From Maribacter sp. (GTDB lineage: Bacteria > Bacteroidota > Bacteroidia > Flavobacteriales > Flavobacteriaceae): a DNA stretch of 64,000 nt. The notes beneath the pieces are model-generated. The model made no database searches. It had not been told where the DNA came from and saw only the letters and a program-made list of their open reading frames with translations. The stretch is from contig JAHDDP010000012.1 of NCBI GenBank assembly GCA_020629285.1, positions 24,956-88,955 on the forward strand, given 5' to 3'. Position 1 is the first letter of the stretch; every line of letters starts with the position of its first letter. A program made the translations under genes and the position numbers. This document shows, piece by piece, positions 1 to 8,542 of this stretch.

Positions 1-1
1 A

Positions 2-1108
2 TCTCAACATAAATACAGTTCTCATCTTTATAGTGAGAATGACAACAAGGCGACAAACGTTACCGGTATTACACCAGAATACAGTGATGATAACGAATTA
101 GTAGATGGTAGAGTTATACTTAGGGATAATTTCGACAAACTATTTGAAAAATATCCGAATACGTTGATTTTTGGAGAAGATACCGGTGCTATTGGTGATG
201 TAAACCAAGGTCTTGAAGGTATGCAAGAGAAATACGGTAAAATACGTGTTGCAGATACCGGTATTCGTGAAACAACAATTATTGGTCAAGGTATAGGCAT
301 GGCATTAAGAGGTCTTAGACCTATTGCTGAAATTCAGTACTTAGACTATATCTTTTATGCTTTATCAACGCTTACAGATGATTTAGCGACTTTACTATAT
401 AGAACCGCAGGCAAGCAGAAAGCTCCGTTAATCATTAGAACAAGAGGTCACAGGCTAGAGGGTATATGGCATTCTGGTTCAGAAATGGGCGGATTAATAC
501 ATCTACTTAGAGGTATGTACATTTTGGCGCCTAGAAATATGACCCAAGCAGCCGGATTTTATAATACACTCTTGAAAAGTGATGAACCTGCATTGGTTAT
601 CGAAAGCTTAAACGGGTATCGATTAAAAGAAAAGAAGCCAAAAAATTTAGGTGAGTTTTGTACACCTATCGGTAAAGTTGAAACAATTAAAGAAGGTAGC
701 GACATCACCTTGGTTTCTTATGGTTCTACCTTGCGTATCGTTGAAAAAGCTGCCAAAGAACTTATTGAAGTTGGTATTGATGCAGAAGTTATAGATGCAC
801 AAACATTACTACCATTCGATATTGAAATGGAAGTATTGGAAAGTGTAAAGAAAACAAACCGTTTATTGGTAATTGACGAAGATGTACCTGGTGGATGTTC
901 TGCGTATCTGCTTAATGAAATTATAGAAAAACAAGGTGCTTTTCAATATTTAGATAGTACACCACAGACTTTAAGTGCAAAAGCGCATAGACCTGCGTAT
1001 GGTTCTGATGGTGATTATTTCTCAAAACCTAATAGAGAAGATATTTTTGAGAAGGTATATGCAATTATGAATGAAGTTAAACCAAACGATTATCCTAAAT
1101 TGAGATAG
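2..1108 (+). CDS. 2-oxoacid dehydrogenase E1 component, beta-type C-terminal part (5' end outside window)
   Basis: The frame is open from the first bases of the window, so the gene starts upstream; about 368 residues are visible. They form the beta half of a thiamine-diphosphate-dependent E1: a transketolase-like pyrimidine-binding domain (IFGEDTG, then [18 protein letters not shown]) and a C-terminal transketolase domain containing [10 protein letters not shown]. Bacteroidetes commonly carry a single fused alpha-beta E1 for branched-chain or related 2-oxoacids, and the residues before the beta domain suggest such a fusion here, but the alpha part is not visible. E1 decarboxylates the 2-oxoacid and passes the acyl group to lipoyl-E2. 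No E2 is in the window; the E3 gene lies near 59 kb and is not linked. A terminator follows. Substrate is inferred only. Confidence 0.88.
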   Translation, partial: SQHKYSSHLYSENDNKATNVTGITPEYSDDNELVDGRVILRDNFDKLFEKYPNTLIFGEDTGAIGDVNQGLEGMQEKYGKIRVADTGIRETTIIGQGIGMALRGLRPIAEIQYLDYIFYALSTLTDDLATLLYRTAGKQKAPLIIRTRGHRLEGIWHSGSEMGGLIHLLRGMYILAPRNMTQAAGFYNTLLKSDEPALVIESLNGYRLKEKKPKNLGEFCTPIGKVETIKEGSDITLVSYGSTLRIVEKAAKELIEVGIDAEVIDAQTLLPFDIEMEVLESVKKTNRLLVIDEDVPGGCSAYLLNEIIEKQGAFQYLDSTPQTLSAKAHRPAYGSDGDYFSKPNREDIFEKVYAIMNEVKPNDYPKLR

Positions 1109-1131
1109 AAAAGAATTAAATTTAAGTAAGA

Positions 1132-1160
1132 AAAATCCCATGAAATATGGGACTTTTTTT
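1132..1160 (+). terminator. Rho-independent terminator after E1 gene
   Basis: A TCCCAT / ATGGGA stem with a five-base loop is followed by a run of seven T. It lies 24 bases after the E1 stop codon. Confidence 0.75.
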
Positions 1161-1338
1161 ATTCCCTAAAATTCACCTCAAAAATAAATGAATTGATATC
1201 ACTCTTCTACGAAATTCTTAACTCACTGAAAACTAAGCAACCTCTATATTTTACTGCTTAAAAAAATAGAATCTTCTCATTGTATAATTTAATATATTTC
1301 AGAAAAACAAAAAAAATTCTATACTTTTAAAGGAAATA

Positions 1339-1725
1339 ATGCCAAAAATGAAAAATACGTTATTAAAAGATATCGGTTTAGCTTTTTTTAGAATTGCAAT
1401 TTCAGCAATGATGTTGACACATGGTCTTCCTAAATTTCAAAAATTAATTTCTGGAGATTTTGAATTTGCCGATCCTTTTGGTATTGGGGCAGCCCCCTCT
1501 TTATTTTTAGCCGTAATAGGCGAATTTATTTGCCCAATTCTAATAATTATAGGTTTTAAATCGCGTTTGGCTGCAATACCAGCAGCAATTACTATGGCAG
1601 TTGCAGCATTTATTACTCATGGTGCCGATGATTTTAGTACAAAAGAAAAAGCATTATTTTACTTAGTAGCTTTTATAACCATTTCATTGGTAGGACCAGG
1701 TAAATTTGGAATTGACAAAAAGTAA
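1339..1725 (+). CDS. DoxX family membrane protein
   Basis: This 128-residue protein is almost entirely hydrophobic, with about four transmembrane segments. The opening run FFRIAISAMMLTHGLPKF and the central GEFICPILIIIGFKSRLAA are typical of the DoxX/DoxD family. Members are small inner-membrane proteins; some are linked to quinone-coupled redox reactions or oxidative stress, but most bacterial copies have no assigned reaction. It is a single-gene unit, convergent with holA, and separated from the E1 gene by 230 bases that hold only a terminator and AT-rich sequence. Family assignment is firm; function is not known. Confidence 0.82.
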   Translation: MPKMKNTLLKDIGLAFFRIAISAMMLTHGLPKFQKLISGDFEFADPFGIGAAPSLFLAVIGEFICPILIIIGFKSRLAAIPAAITMAVAAFITHGADDFSTKEKALFYLVAFITISLVGPGKFGIDKK

Positions 1726-1823
1726 CTAAACTCAAACTAAATCAGCACGGTTTTGAAATGAATACCCTAATTACATTCCTACGCAAATGTAGAATCGCTT
1801 GAATATCGAATATTGAACAATAG

Positions 1824-2825
1824 TTAGACTATTTTATATAGTAGTTCTTTTAAAAGGTCGGCCTCTTTCATTGGTGTAGCCCCTACTCCTTTTCCTTTCA
1901 AGTCCATTTCACGTAAACTAGAGATAATGCCGCTTACTTTCTTCATTGGGTAATTTCTAGCGGCAGTTTGTATCTCTTTTACAAAATAAGGATTTATGCG
2001 TAATGCACTCGCCACATTTTTAGGTGAATGATCCGTAAGACCGTGATACTGTAATAACTGTGTAAAAAACGAATGTAATAGGGTAATCGTTAGTATAAAC
2101 GGATTGTCTTTTGGATTCTGGGCAAAATAATTAATGATCTTGGTCGCCTTTACGATATCTCTATCACCTATAGCTCTTTTCAACTCAAAATTATTATAAT
2201 CTTTACTTATACCAATATGTTCCTCTATATGCTGAGGGTTGATTTCGGTCTGTTTTGGCAGAACCAATTTTAATTTATCTAGCTCTTTACTGATTTTACC
2301 TAAATCCGTTCCTAGGTATTCTACCAATAATAAAGCGGCTTTATGAGATATGGTATAACCACGGCTTACCAAATGCTTTCTAAGCCAATCACTTACCTGA
2401 TTTTCATATAATTTCTTGCTTTCAAAAACTACACCGTTCTTCTTTATAATCTTGTGTAGCTTTTTGCGCTTATCCAACTTTTTGTATTTATAACAAATAA
2501 CTAGAACTGTAGATTGTTGCGGGTTTTCTGCATATGCACATAGGTTCTCTATAGTACGGGATAAGTGTTGTGCTTCTTTTACAATGACCACTTGTTTTTC
2601 TGCCATCATAGGGTAACGTTTGGCATTGCCTACAATATCGTCAATAGATACATCTCTTCCATAAAGCACCATTTGGTTGAATCCCTTTTCTTCTTCGGTC
2701 AACACATTGTCACTTATAAAATCGGAAATTTTATCAATAAAATATGCTTCTTCCCCATAAAGGAAATATATAGGGCTTATCTGCCCTTTCTTTATCGCAT
2801 TGACTATTTGTACAGCTTCATCCAT
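1824..2825 (-). CDS. holA: DNA polymerase III subunit delta
   Basis: A 333-residue clamp-loader delta subunit. It opens the beta sliding clamp and loads it at primed sites together with delta' and tau/gamma. The N-terminal segment ISPIYFLYGEEAYFIDKISD and the central lid region with SRTIENLCAYAENP match the family, and the length is standard. It is transcribed away from the HsdR-N-like gene, with only 26 bases between the two start codons, so at least one promoter must lie inside the opposite gene. The order holA / HsdR-N / glycosyltransferase / OmpA is, from memory, common in Flavobacteriaceae. Confidence 0.92.
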   Translation of the reverse strand: MDEAVQIVNAIKKGQISPIYFLYGEEAYFIDKISDFISDNVLTEEEKGFNQMVLYGRDVSIDDIVGNAKRYPMMAEKQVVIVKEAQHLSRTIENLCAYAENPQQSTVLVICYKYKKLDKRKKLHKIIKKNGVVFESKKLYENQVSDWLRKHLVSRGYTISHKAALLLVEYLGTDLGKISKELDKLKLVLPKQTEINPQHIEEHIGISKDYNNFELKRAIGDRDIVKATKIINYFAQNPKDNPFILTITLLHSFFTQLLQYHGLTDHSPKNVASALRINPYFVKEIQTAARNYPMKKVSGIISSLREMDLKGKGVGATPMKEADLLKELLYKIV

Positions 2826-2851
2826 TCAGAAAAAATCATCAACTTTGTATA

Positions 2852-3298
2852 ATGCAGCCACTAAATTTTCCTAACTACACTTTCAGGGTCAAAAATAGCG
2901 AAAATAGAACCTTGATTTTTGACGTTATACGTAAAAAATTTTTGGTACTCACACCAGAAGAATGGGTTCGGCAGCATGTAGTTCAATATCTAGTACAAGA
3001 AAAAAAATATCCGCTTAGCCATATTAATGTTGAAAAACAGATAACCCTAAACGGTTTAAAAAAAAGATATGACGTAGTGGTGTTTAAACCAAACGGTCAG
3101 CTACACATACTTGTAGAATGTAAAGCTCCAGAAGTTTCTATATCCCAAATGACATTTGATCAAATAGCACAATACAACTTTAAGTTGAACGCTTCTTATT
3201 TAATGGTTACTAACGGACTCTCACATTACTACTGCCAAACGGACCTAATTGCTGAAAAATATGAATTTATGAAGGAAATTCCTGATTTTAGCCGTTAA
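2852..3298 (+). CDS. Type I restriction enzyme R protein N-terminal domain-like protein (solo)
   Basis: This 148-residue protein resembles only the N-terminal nuclease domain of HsdR. A PD-(D/E)xK-like core can be read as YDVVVFKPNGQLHILVECKA: Asp in YDVVVF, then Glu and Lys in VECKA. No helicase, HsdM or HsdS gene is nearby, so this is not a restriction-modification locus. Similar solo proteins are widespread beside holA in Bacteroidetes and have no proven role; a housekeeping nuclease or structural use of the fold is possible. The stop is 12 bases before the TTG start of the glycosyltransferase gene, which suggests one transcript. Confidence 0.8.
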   Translation: MQPLNFPNYTFRVKNSENRTLIFDVIRKKFLVLTPEEWVRQHVVQYLVQEKKYPLSHINVEKQITLNGLKKRYDVVVFKPNGQLHILVECKAPEVSISQMTFDQIAQYNFKLNASYLMVTNGLSHYYCQTDLIAEKYEFMKEIPDFSR

Positions 3299-3310
3299 TT
3301 TGCGATCGTT

Positions 3311-4312
3311 TTGAAGATAGCTGTAGTCATATTAAACTGGAATGGTGAAGTACTTTTAGAAAGGTACCTACCTTCTGTTATCAATTATTCCGCTGATGCA
3401 GATATATACGTTGCGGACAATGCATCAACCGATGGTTCTGTTTCGTTTATAAAAAATACCTACCCCACTGTTAAGATTATCCAGAATTCTGTGAATGGAG
3501 GTTTTACCAAAGGCTATAATGACGCCTTAAAACATGTGGATGCAGATATTTTTTGCTTGTTGAATTCAGATGTAGAAGTTTCGCCCAATTGGTTGGCACC
3601 TATAAAAGAAACCTTTGAAAAAGTGCCCGAAGCTGCAATTATACAACCCAAAATTCTTGATTTACTTAAAAAAGATCATTTTGAGTATGCAGGTGCAGCC
3701 GGTGGTTTTATTGACCAACTTGGCTACCCTTTCTGCAGAGGCAGGGTATTTCAAACCTTAGAAAAGGATAATGGCCAGTATGATGATGTTAGGGAAATAT
3801 TTTGGGCAACCGGAGCCTGTATGTTTATTAAAAAAAATGTATTCAAGGAGTTGAACGGTTTTGACGAGGACTATTTTGCGCACCAAGAAGAAGTAGATTT
3901 ATGTTGGCGTGCAAAAAACCATGGGTACAAAATATTGTATGTAGGCACTTCCCATATCTTTCATTTGGGCGGTTCTACGTTAAGCAATATGAACCCCAAA
4001 AAAACATATTTGAATTTCAGAAACACACTATTCTCTATTACAAAAAACTTGCCCAGAAGAAAGGCCTTCATTATTATCTTCTTAAGATTACTGTTAGATG
4101 GGATAGCGGCAATACGATTTCTTTTTCAGTTAAGATTCAAACACTTTTTCGCTATTTTTAGAGCACATTTAAGCTTTTACAGACAGTTTAGAAAAATGTA
4201 TAAGAAAAGAGAAAAAACACAATTTCTCAGAAAATACTATGCTACGAAGTCCATTGTATGGTCTTACTTCGTACATAGAATAAGTAATTTTAACATTTTA
4301 GTAAAAGATTAA
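3311..4312 (+). CDS. Glycosyltransferase family 2
   Basis: A 333-residue GT-A fold glycosyltransferase. The N-terminus has VILNWNGEVLLERYLPSV and DNASTDGS (nucleotide-sugar binding), followed by a DxD-like LLNSDVEV and GFDEDYFAHQEEVDLCWR, the acceptor-side segment seen in rhamnosyl- and galactosyl-transferase-like GT2 enzymes. A hydrophobic stretch near residues 250-275 and a basic C-terminus suggest membrane association. The start is TTG; it gives the normal family N-terminus and no ATG or GTG alternative fits. It probably adds a sugar to a surface glycan or lipid, but donor and acceptor cannot be read from the sequence. Confidence 0.88.
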   Translation: MKIAVVILNWNGEVLLERYLPSVINYSADADIYVADNASTDGSVSFIKNTYPTVKIIQNSVNGGFTKGYNDALKHVDADIFCLLNSDVEVSPNWLAPIKETFEKVPEAAIIQPKILDLLKKDHFEYAGAAGGFIDQLGYPFCRGRVFQTLEKDNGQYDDVREIFWATGACMFIKKNVFKELNGFDEDYFAHQEEVDLCWRAKNHGYKILYVGTSHIFHLGGSTLSNMNPKKTYLNFRNTLFSITKNLPRRKAFIIIFLRLLLDGIAAIRFLFQLRFKHFFAIFRAHLSFYRQFRKMYKKREKTQFLRKYYATKSIVWSYFVHRISNFNILVKD

Positions 4313-4345
4313 CTAACAACACATATAAGTGACTTTGTAATTATA

Positions 4346-4353
4346 TAATTTTG
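4346..4353 (+). promoter_or_regulatory. Candidate -7 promoter element for the OmpA lipoprotein gene
   Basis: TAATTTTG matches the Bacteroidetes -7 consensus TAnnTTTG and lies about 60 bases upstream of the OmpA start. No clear -33 TTG is seen at the usual spacing. Confidence 0.4.
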
Positions 4354-4412
4354 AAGTCGCTTAGATGCGAAAATTGAGTAAACCACTTAAACAAGTATAA
4401 TAGAATAGAATT

Positions 4413-5267
4413 ATGAAAAAAGTATTATTAGGATGTCTTGGAGTAACGCTATTACTTTCATCATGTGTATCTTCCAAGAAGTATGCAGATCTTGAAGCTA
4501 AGCATAAAAATGCACAAGATTTATTGAATTCGGCTACAGTTAAATTGAATGATTGTTTAGAAGAAAAAGCAACAGCTTCATCTAGACTTCAAACTTTAGA
4601 AGATCAAAATGCTTTCTTAAAAGCAAATAATCAAGAGTTGATCAATAATATGGGCAACTTAACAACTTTGACTACCAAAGGTGCTGAGAACTTAGAGAAA
4701 TCTTTAGAAAGTTTACAAGAAAAAGATTTAACCATCCGTAAATTAAATGATGCAATTACACGTAGAGATTCTGTAAACCTTTCTTTGGTTCAGAGCTTAA
4801 AAGGTGTTTTAGGTAACATGGATGATGAGGATATAGAAATCAGCGTTGAAAAAGGTGTTGTTTTCGTATCAATTTCAGACAAATTATTATTTAGCAGCGG
4901 TAGCTACAACGTTACAAGAAGAGCTAAAGAAGTTCTTGGTAAAGTTGCTAAAGTGGTAAACAATAAGCCAGATTTCGAATTTATGGTAGAAGGTCATACA
5001 GATGACGTACCTTACAGAGGTAACGGTTCTTTATTGGATAACTGGGATTTGAGTGTTAAGCGTGCAACCGCTGTTGTTCGTATCTTACAAAAAGATTTCA
5101 ATGTAGATCCTAAGCGTATGACTGCTGCAGGTAGAGCTGAATATGTACCGGTTTCTACAACAGAAAAATCTAAAAACAGAAGAACCCGTATCGTTGTTCT
5201 TCCAAAAATCGATCAGTTCTATAGTATGATTGAAGAAGGAATGAAAGATCCTGCAATCAACAAATAA
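4413..5267 (+). CDS. OmpA family outer-membrane lipoprotein
   Basis: A 284-residue lipoprotein. The signal peptide ends in the lipobox LLSSC (Cys18). Residues about 20-125 are a coiled coil with regular Leu/Lys/Glu spacing. The C-terminal third is an OmpA-like peptidoglycan-binding domain with VEGHTDDVPY, NWDLSVKRA, AAGRAEYVP and NRRTRIVV; these supply the Asp and Arg that contact diaminopimelate. It probably anchors the outer membrane to the cell wall. A paralogue with the same C-terminal layout but without these residues is at 11441. A strong terminator follows, and the gene is convergent with the threonylcarbamoyl-AMP synthase gene. Confidence 0.9.
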   Translation: MKKVLLGCLGVTLLLSSCVSSKKYADLEAKHKNAQDLLNSATVKLNDCLEEKATASSRLQTLEDQNAFLKANNQELINNMGNLTTLTTKGAENLEKSLESLQEKDLTIRKLNDAITRRDSVNLSLVQSLKGVLGNMDDEDIEISVEKGVVFVSISDKLLFSSGSYNVTRRAKEVLGKVAKVVNNKPDFEFMVEGHTDDVPYRGNGSLLDNWDLSVKRATAVVRILQKDFNVDPKRMTAAGRAEYVPVSTTEKSKNRRTRIVVLPKIDQFYSMIEEGMKDPAINK

Positions 5268-5290
5268 TTGCTGATTAGCATATAAAATTA

Positions 5291-5317
5291 AAGCGGCTCA
5301 ATAGAGCCGCTTTTTTT
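5291..5317. terminator. Bidirectional Rho-independent terminator
   Basis: A perfect AGCGGCTC / GAGCCGCT stem with a four-base loop is followed by T7. It lies between the convergent ompA-like and tsaC-type genes. Confidence 0.88.
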
Positions 5318-5341
5318 ATGTCTTGGTTTAAAATATAATTT

Positions 5342-5965
5342 TTAAATAATATCTAAACTACCCTTTCCTTCACGAATAACTTCTGGTAAACCTCCTGTAG
5401 AAACATCTATTATGGTTGATCCTACATTACCACCATAACCGCCATCAATTACGATATCCACAAGATTGTCCCATTTCTCGTAAATTAATTCAGGATCAGT
5501 CGTATATTCAAGAACATCATCTTCATCACGAATAGAGGTTGAAACAATTGGGTTACCTAATTCTTCAACCAGCGCTTTAACTATACTGTTATCTGGCACA
5601 CGAATACCAACCGTCTTTTTCTTTTTAAACTCTTTAGGCAGATTATTGTTACCGGGTAATATAAAAGTATAAGGTCCTGGTAAAGCTCGTTTCAATATTT
5701 TAAAAGTGGCAGTATCAATTTGCCGTACATAATCTGACAGATTACTTAAATCGGTACAAATGAAAGACCAATTAGCCTTTGCCAATTTCACCCCTTTAAT
5801 ACGTGCAATTTTTTCCAATGCCTTGGTGTTCGTAATATCACAACCCAACCCGTAAACCGTATCTGTTGGATAGATAACCAAGCCACCTTTACGCAATACG
5901 TCCACTACCCTTTTTATCTCTTTAGGATTTGGATTCTCTTCGTATATTTTGATAAATTCTGCCAT
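5342..5965 (-). CDS. L-threonylcarbamoyladenylate synthase (Sua5/YciO/YrdC family)
   Basis: This 207-residue single-domain protein belongs to the YrdC/Sua5 family. It makes threonylcarbamoyl-AMP from threonine, bicarbonate and ATP for the t6A37 modification of ANN-decoding tRNAs. The family signature is seen as GGLVIYPTDTVYGLGCD near residues 27-43, followed by KANWSFICTDLSNLSDY and the SxSxR-like segment IVSTSIRDEDD near 140-150. It lacks the C-terminal Sua5 extension, so it is the short TsaC/YciO-like form; the split between the two cannot be made by eye. It is 43 bases downstream of the helicase gene on the same strand and may be co-transcribed. Confidence 0.87.
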   Translation of the reverse strand: MAEFIKIYEENPNPKEIKRVVDVLRKGGLVIYPTDTVYGLGCDITNTKALEKIARIKGVKLAKANWSFICTDLSNLSDYVRQIDTATFKILKRALPGPYTFILPGNNNLPKEFKKKKTVGIRVPDNSIVKALVEELGNPIVSTSIRDEDDVLEYTTDPELIYEKWDNLVDIVIDGGYGGNVGSTIIDVSTGGLPEVIREGKGSLDII

Positions 5966-6008
5966 TGCCTTTAGGTTTAAAACCCTACTGTTATTAAATA
6001 TAACTAAA

Positions 6009-8336
6009 CTATCCCAATACCTCTAACTTAGCAAAGCGAAGCAATAGTTTTTTAATATCGCCTTTATCGAACATTATTTCCGCCTTTCTATCATTACCGG
6101 CACCTTCAATTTTTACAACCTTACCACGACCAAAACGAGTATGATTAATCAATGAACCTTCAGTAAGGTTTGGATCAATTTTATTTGTATTACCAACAGG
6201 CTCTGAAAGCTGAGGCTTTAACTTACGTAATTTTTTAAGTTGCCCTGAATTTGGCTGACCAACTATTGGCGGTGTGCCCCTTTTTGGTTTTTCTTGACGT
6301 AACCTGCTCTTATCTACTTCACCAAAAATATCGGCATTTATAAGAGATTTGTAACGGTACCCACCATCAATTGGTGTAAGGTTCTCCACATATTTCTCGT
6401 CTATCTCTTCTAAGAAACGACTAGGTTCTGCGTCTATTAATTTACCCCAACGATATCTATTTTGCGTGTATGTCAAATACGCTTGTTTTTCAGCTCTGGT
6501 CAACGCAACATAGAACAACCTACGCTCCTCTTCCAGCTCACTTCGGGTGCTCATACTCATACCCGACGGAAACAGATCTTCCTCCATACCCACTATATAT
6601 ACGTACGGAAATTCCAATCCTTTTGCCAAGTGAATGGTCATCAATGCAACCCTATCGTCATCACCCGTATCTTTATCCAGATCTGTAGCAAGTGCAACAT
6701 CTTCTAAAAATTCACTTATGTTCCCTGTTGCTTCATCAACTTCTTTCTGCCCTTCAACAAAATCCTTTATACCATTTAAAAGCTCTTCGATATTCTCCAT
6801 CTTACCGATACCTTCTGGGGTTCCGTCTTTTTTAAACTCTAAAAGTACACCGGTTTTTTTAGCTACATGTTCTGATAATGTAAAGGCATCCGTAGTTTCG
6901 TTCATGACCTGAAAACTCTTGATCATGTTTACAAAGTCTGTTAACTTACGTTTGGTACCCGCATTAATTTTCAAATCAATACGATCTATGTTTTCCATTA
7001 CCTCAAAAATGGAACGGTTGTAATGATTTGCAGCTACAATCAATCTATCTAAAGTAGTACCGCCAATTCCCCTAGCAGGAAAATTTATCACCCTTTTTAA
7101 AGCTTCTTCATCCTTAGGGTTAATGACCAAACGTAGATATGACAGTACATCTTTTATTTCTTTTCGTTGGTAAAATGAGAGTCCGCCATAAATACGGTAT
7201 GGAATGTCTCTTTTACGTAAGGCATCTTCAATAGCCCTAGATTGGGAGTTTGTTCTATATAATACACAAAATTGACCATTGGTCATTTGCTGCTGCATTC
7301 TATGCTCCCAAATAGAATTTGCTACAAATCTACCTTCTTCGGCATCAGTAGTACTTCTATGAATTTTAATTGAAGGCCCATCATCATTATCGGTCCAAAC
7401 TACTTTCTCGATTTGATTTTGATTTTTTCCAATGATAGAATTTGCCGCATTTACGATATTTCTGGTAGAACGGTAATTCTGCTCTAAACGGTACATACCT
7501 ACATTATCATAATCTTTTTGAAAGTTCAGAATATTGCTAATGTTCGCACCCCTAAAAGAATAAATACTCTGTGCATCATCACCTACAACACATATATTTT
7601 GAAAACGATCGGCCAATGCTTTTACGATCAAGTATTGGGAATGGTTGGTATCTTGATACTCATCTACCAGTATATACCTAAACCTATCTTGATATTTTGC
7701 CAACACTTCTGGGTGGCGTGTTAAAAGCTCGTTGGTACGCAATAACAAATCATCAAAATCCATTGCCCCTGCCTTAAAACATCGATCCACATAATTCTCG
7801 TAAATGTCGCCAGTTCGTGGTTTTTTGGCCATTGCATCCTGTTCTACCAAATCCGGATCATTACGGTAGGCCTTTACGGTAATCAAGCTATTTTTAAATG
7901 ATGATATCCTATTTTGAATCTGTTTGTATTTATAAATATCCTTGTCCAACCCCATTTCCTTAATAATAGAGGCAATAAGTCTTTGCGAATCTTGTGTATC
8001 ATAAATAGTAAAATTGGCAGGGTAGCCCAACTTGTTACCGTCTATACGTAAAAGCTTTGCAAATACGGAGTGAAAGGTACCCATCCACAGATTTTTTGCT
8101 TCGCTGGCACCAACTATATGTGCTATACGTTCCTTCATTTCCCGTGCCGCCTTATTGGTAAAGGTCAAGGCCAGAATATTAAAAGAATCTACTCCCTGCG
8201 CCATCAGGTATGCAATTCTATACGTTAATACACGTGTTTTACCAGACCCTGCCCCGGCAATAACCATTAAAGGTCCGTCTTTATGCAAAACGGGAGCTTT
8301 TTGGGCATCGTTCAATTCATCTATAAATGAGCTCAA
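6009..8336 (-). CDS. UvrD/PcrA-type ATP-dependent DNA helicase
   Basis: A 775-residue superfamily 1A 3'-5' helicase. Walker A is AGAGSGKT (about residues 27-34), motif II is ILVDEYQDTNHSQY near 225, motif III is VVGDDAQSIYSFRGA, motif IV is LEQNYRST, motif V is LMTIHLAKGLEFPYV and motif VI is ERRLFYVALTRAE. The C-terminus ends in a Tudor-like region (LINHTRFGRGKVVKIEG) typical of PcrA/UvrD. It acts in nucleotide excision and mismatch repair and in clearing proteins from DNA. The length is normal. It is divergent from the M20 amidohydrolase gene. Confidence 0.92.
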   Translation of the reverse strand: MSSFIDELNDAQKAPVLHKDGPLMVIAGAGSGKTRVLTYRIAYLMAQGVDSFNILALTFTNKAAREMKERIAHIVGASEAKNLWMGTFHSVFAKLLRIDGNKLGYPANFTIYDTQDSQRLIASIIKEMGLDKDIYKYKQIQNRISSFKNSLITVKAYRNDPDLVEQDAMAKKPRTGDIYENYVDRCFKAGAMDFDDLLLRTNELLTRHPEVLAKYQDRFRYILVDEYQDTNHSQYLIVKALADRFQNICVVGDDAQSIYSFRGANISNILNFQKDYDNVGMYRLEQNYRSTRNIVNAANSIIGKNQNQIEKVVWTDNDDGPSIKIHRSTTDAEEGRFVANSIWEHRMQQQMTNGQFCVLYRTNSQSRAIEDALRKRDIPYRIYGGLSFYQRKEIKDVLSYLRLVINPKDEEALKRVINFPARGIGGTTLDRLIVAANHYNRSIFEVMENIDRIDLKINAGTKRKLTDFVNMIKSFQVMNETTDAFTLSEHVAKKTGVLLEFKKDGTPEGIGKMENIEELLNGIKDFVEGQKEVDEATGNISEFLEDVALATDLDKDTGDDDRVALMTIHLAKGLEFPYVYIVGMEEDLFPSGMSMSTRSELEEERRLFYVALTRAEKQAYLTYTQNRYRWGKLIDAEPSRFLEEIDEKYVENLTPIDGGYRYKSLINADIFGEVDKSRLRQEKPKRGTPPIVGQPNSGQLKKLRKLKPQLSEPVGNTNKIDPNLTEGSLINHTRFGRGKVVKIEGAGNDRKAEIMFDKGDIKKLLLRFAKLEVLG

Positions 8337-8399
8337 ATTTTCTTTTTTTTAGTGACGTAAATTTAGCCATAAATGAGGGATAGTAAAAGTGAAGTGATT

Positions 8400-8407
8400 T
8401 AGATTTG
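8400..8407 (+). promoter_or_regulatory. Candidate -7 promoter element upstream of the M20 amidohydrolase operon
   Basis: TAGATTTG fits the TAnnTTTG consensus. It would leave a leader of about 130 bases before the ATG at 8543, which is long, so a second promoter closer to the gene is possible. Confidence 0.25.
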
Positions 8408-8542
8408 TGAACAATGACTGGTATTTCTTTTCATTTTGAATATATTTAAACTTTAATTCCGCTTACAGAGAACACCTGTTGATGCATTTATTTCTTAATG
8501 ACCAACAAAAAATAGAGAACAAACTAACATTAAATACTGATT

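Noticed and set aside
2852..3298. A type I restriction-modification locus
   Set aside because: Only an HsdR N-terminal-like domain is present; no methylase, specificity or translocase gene is in the window.
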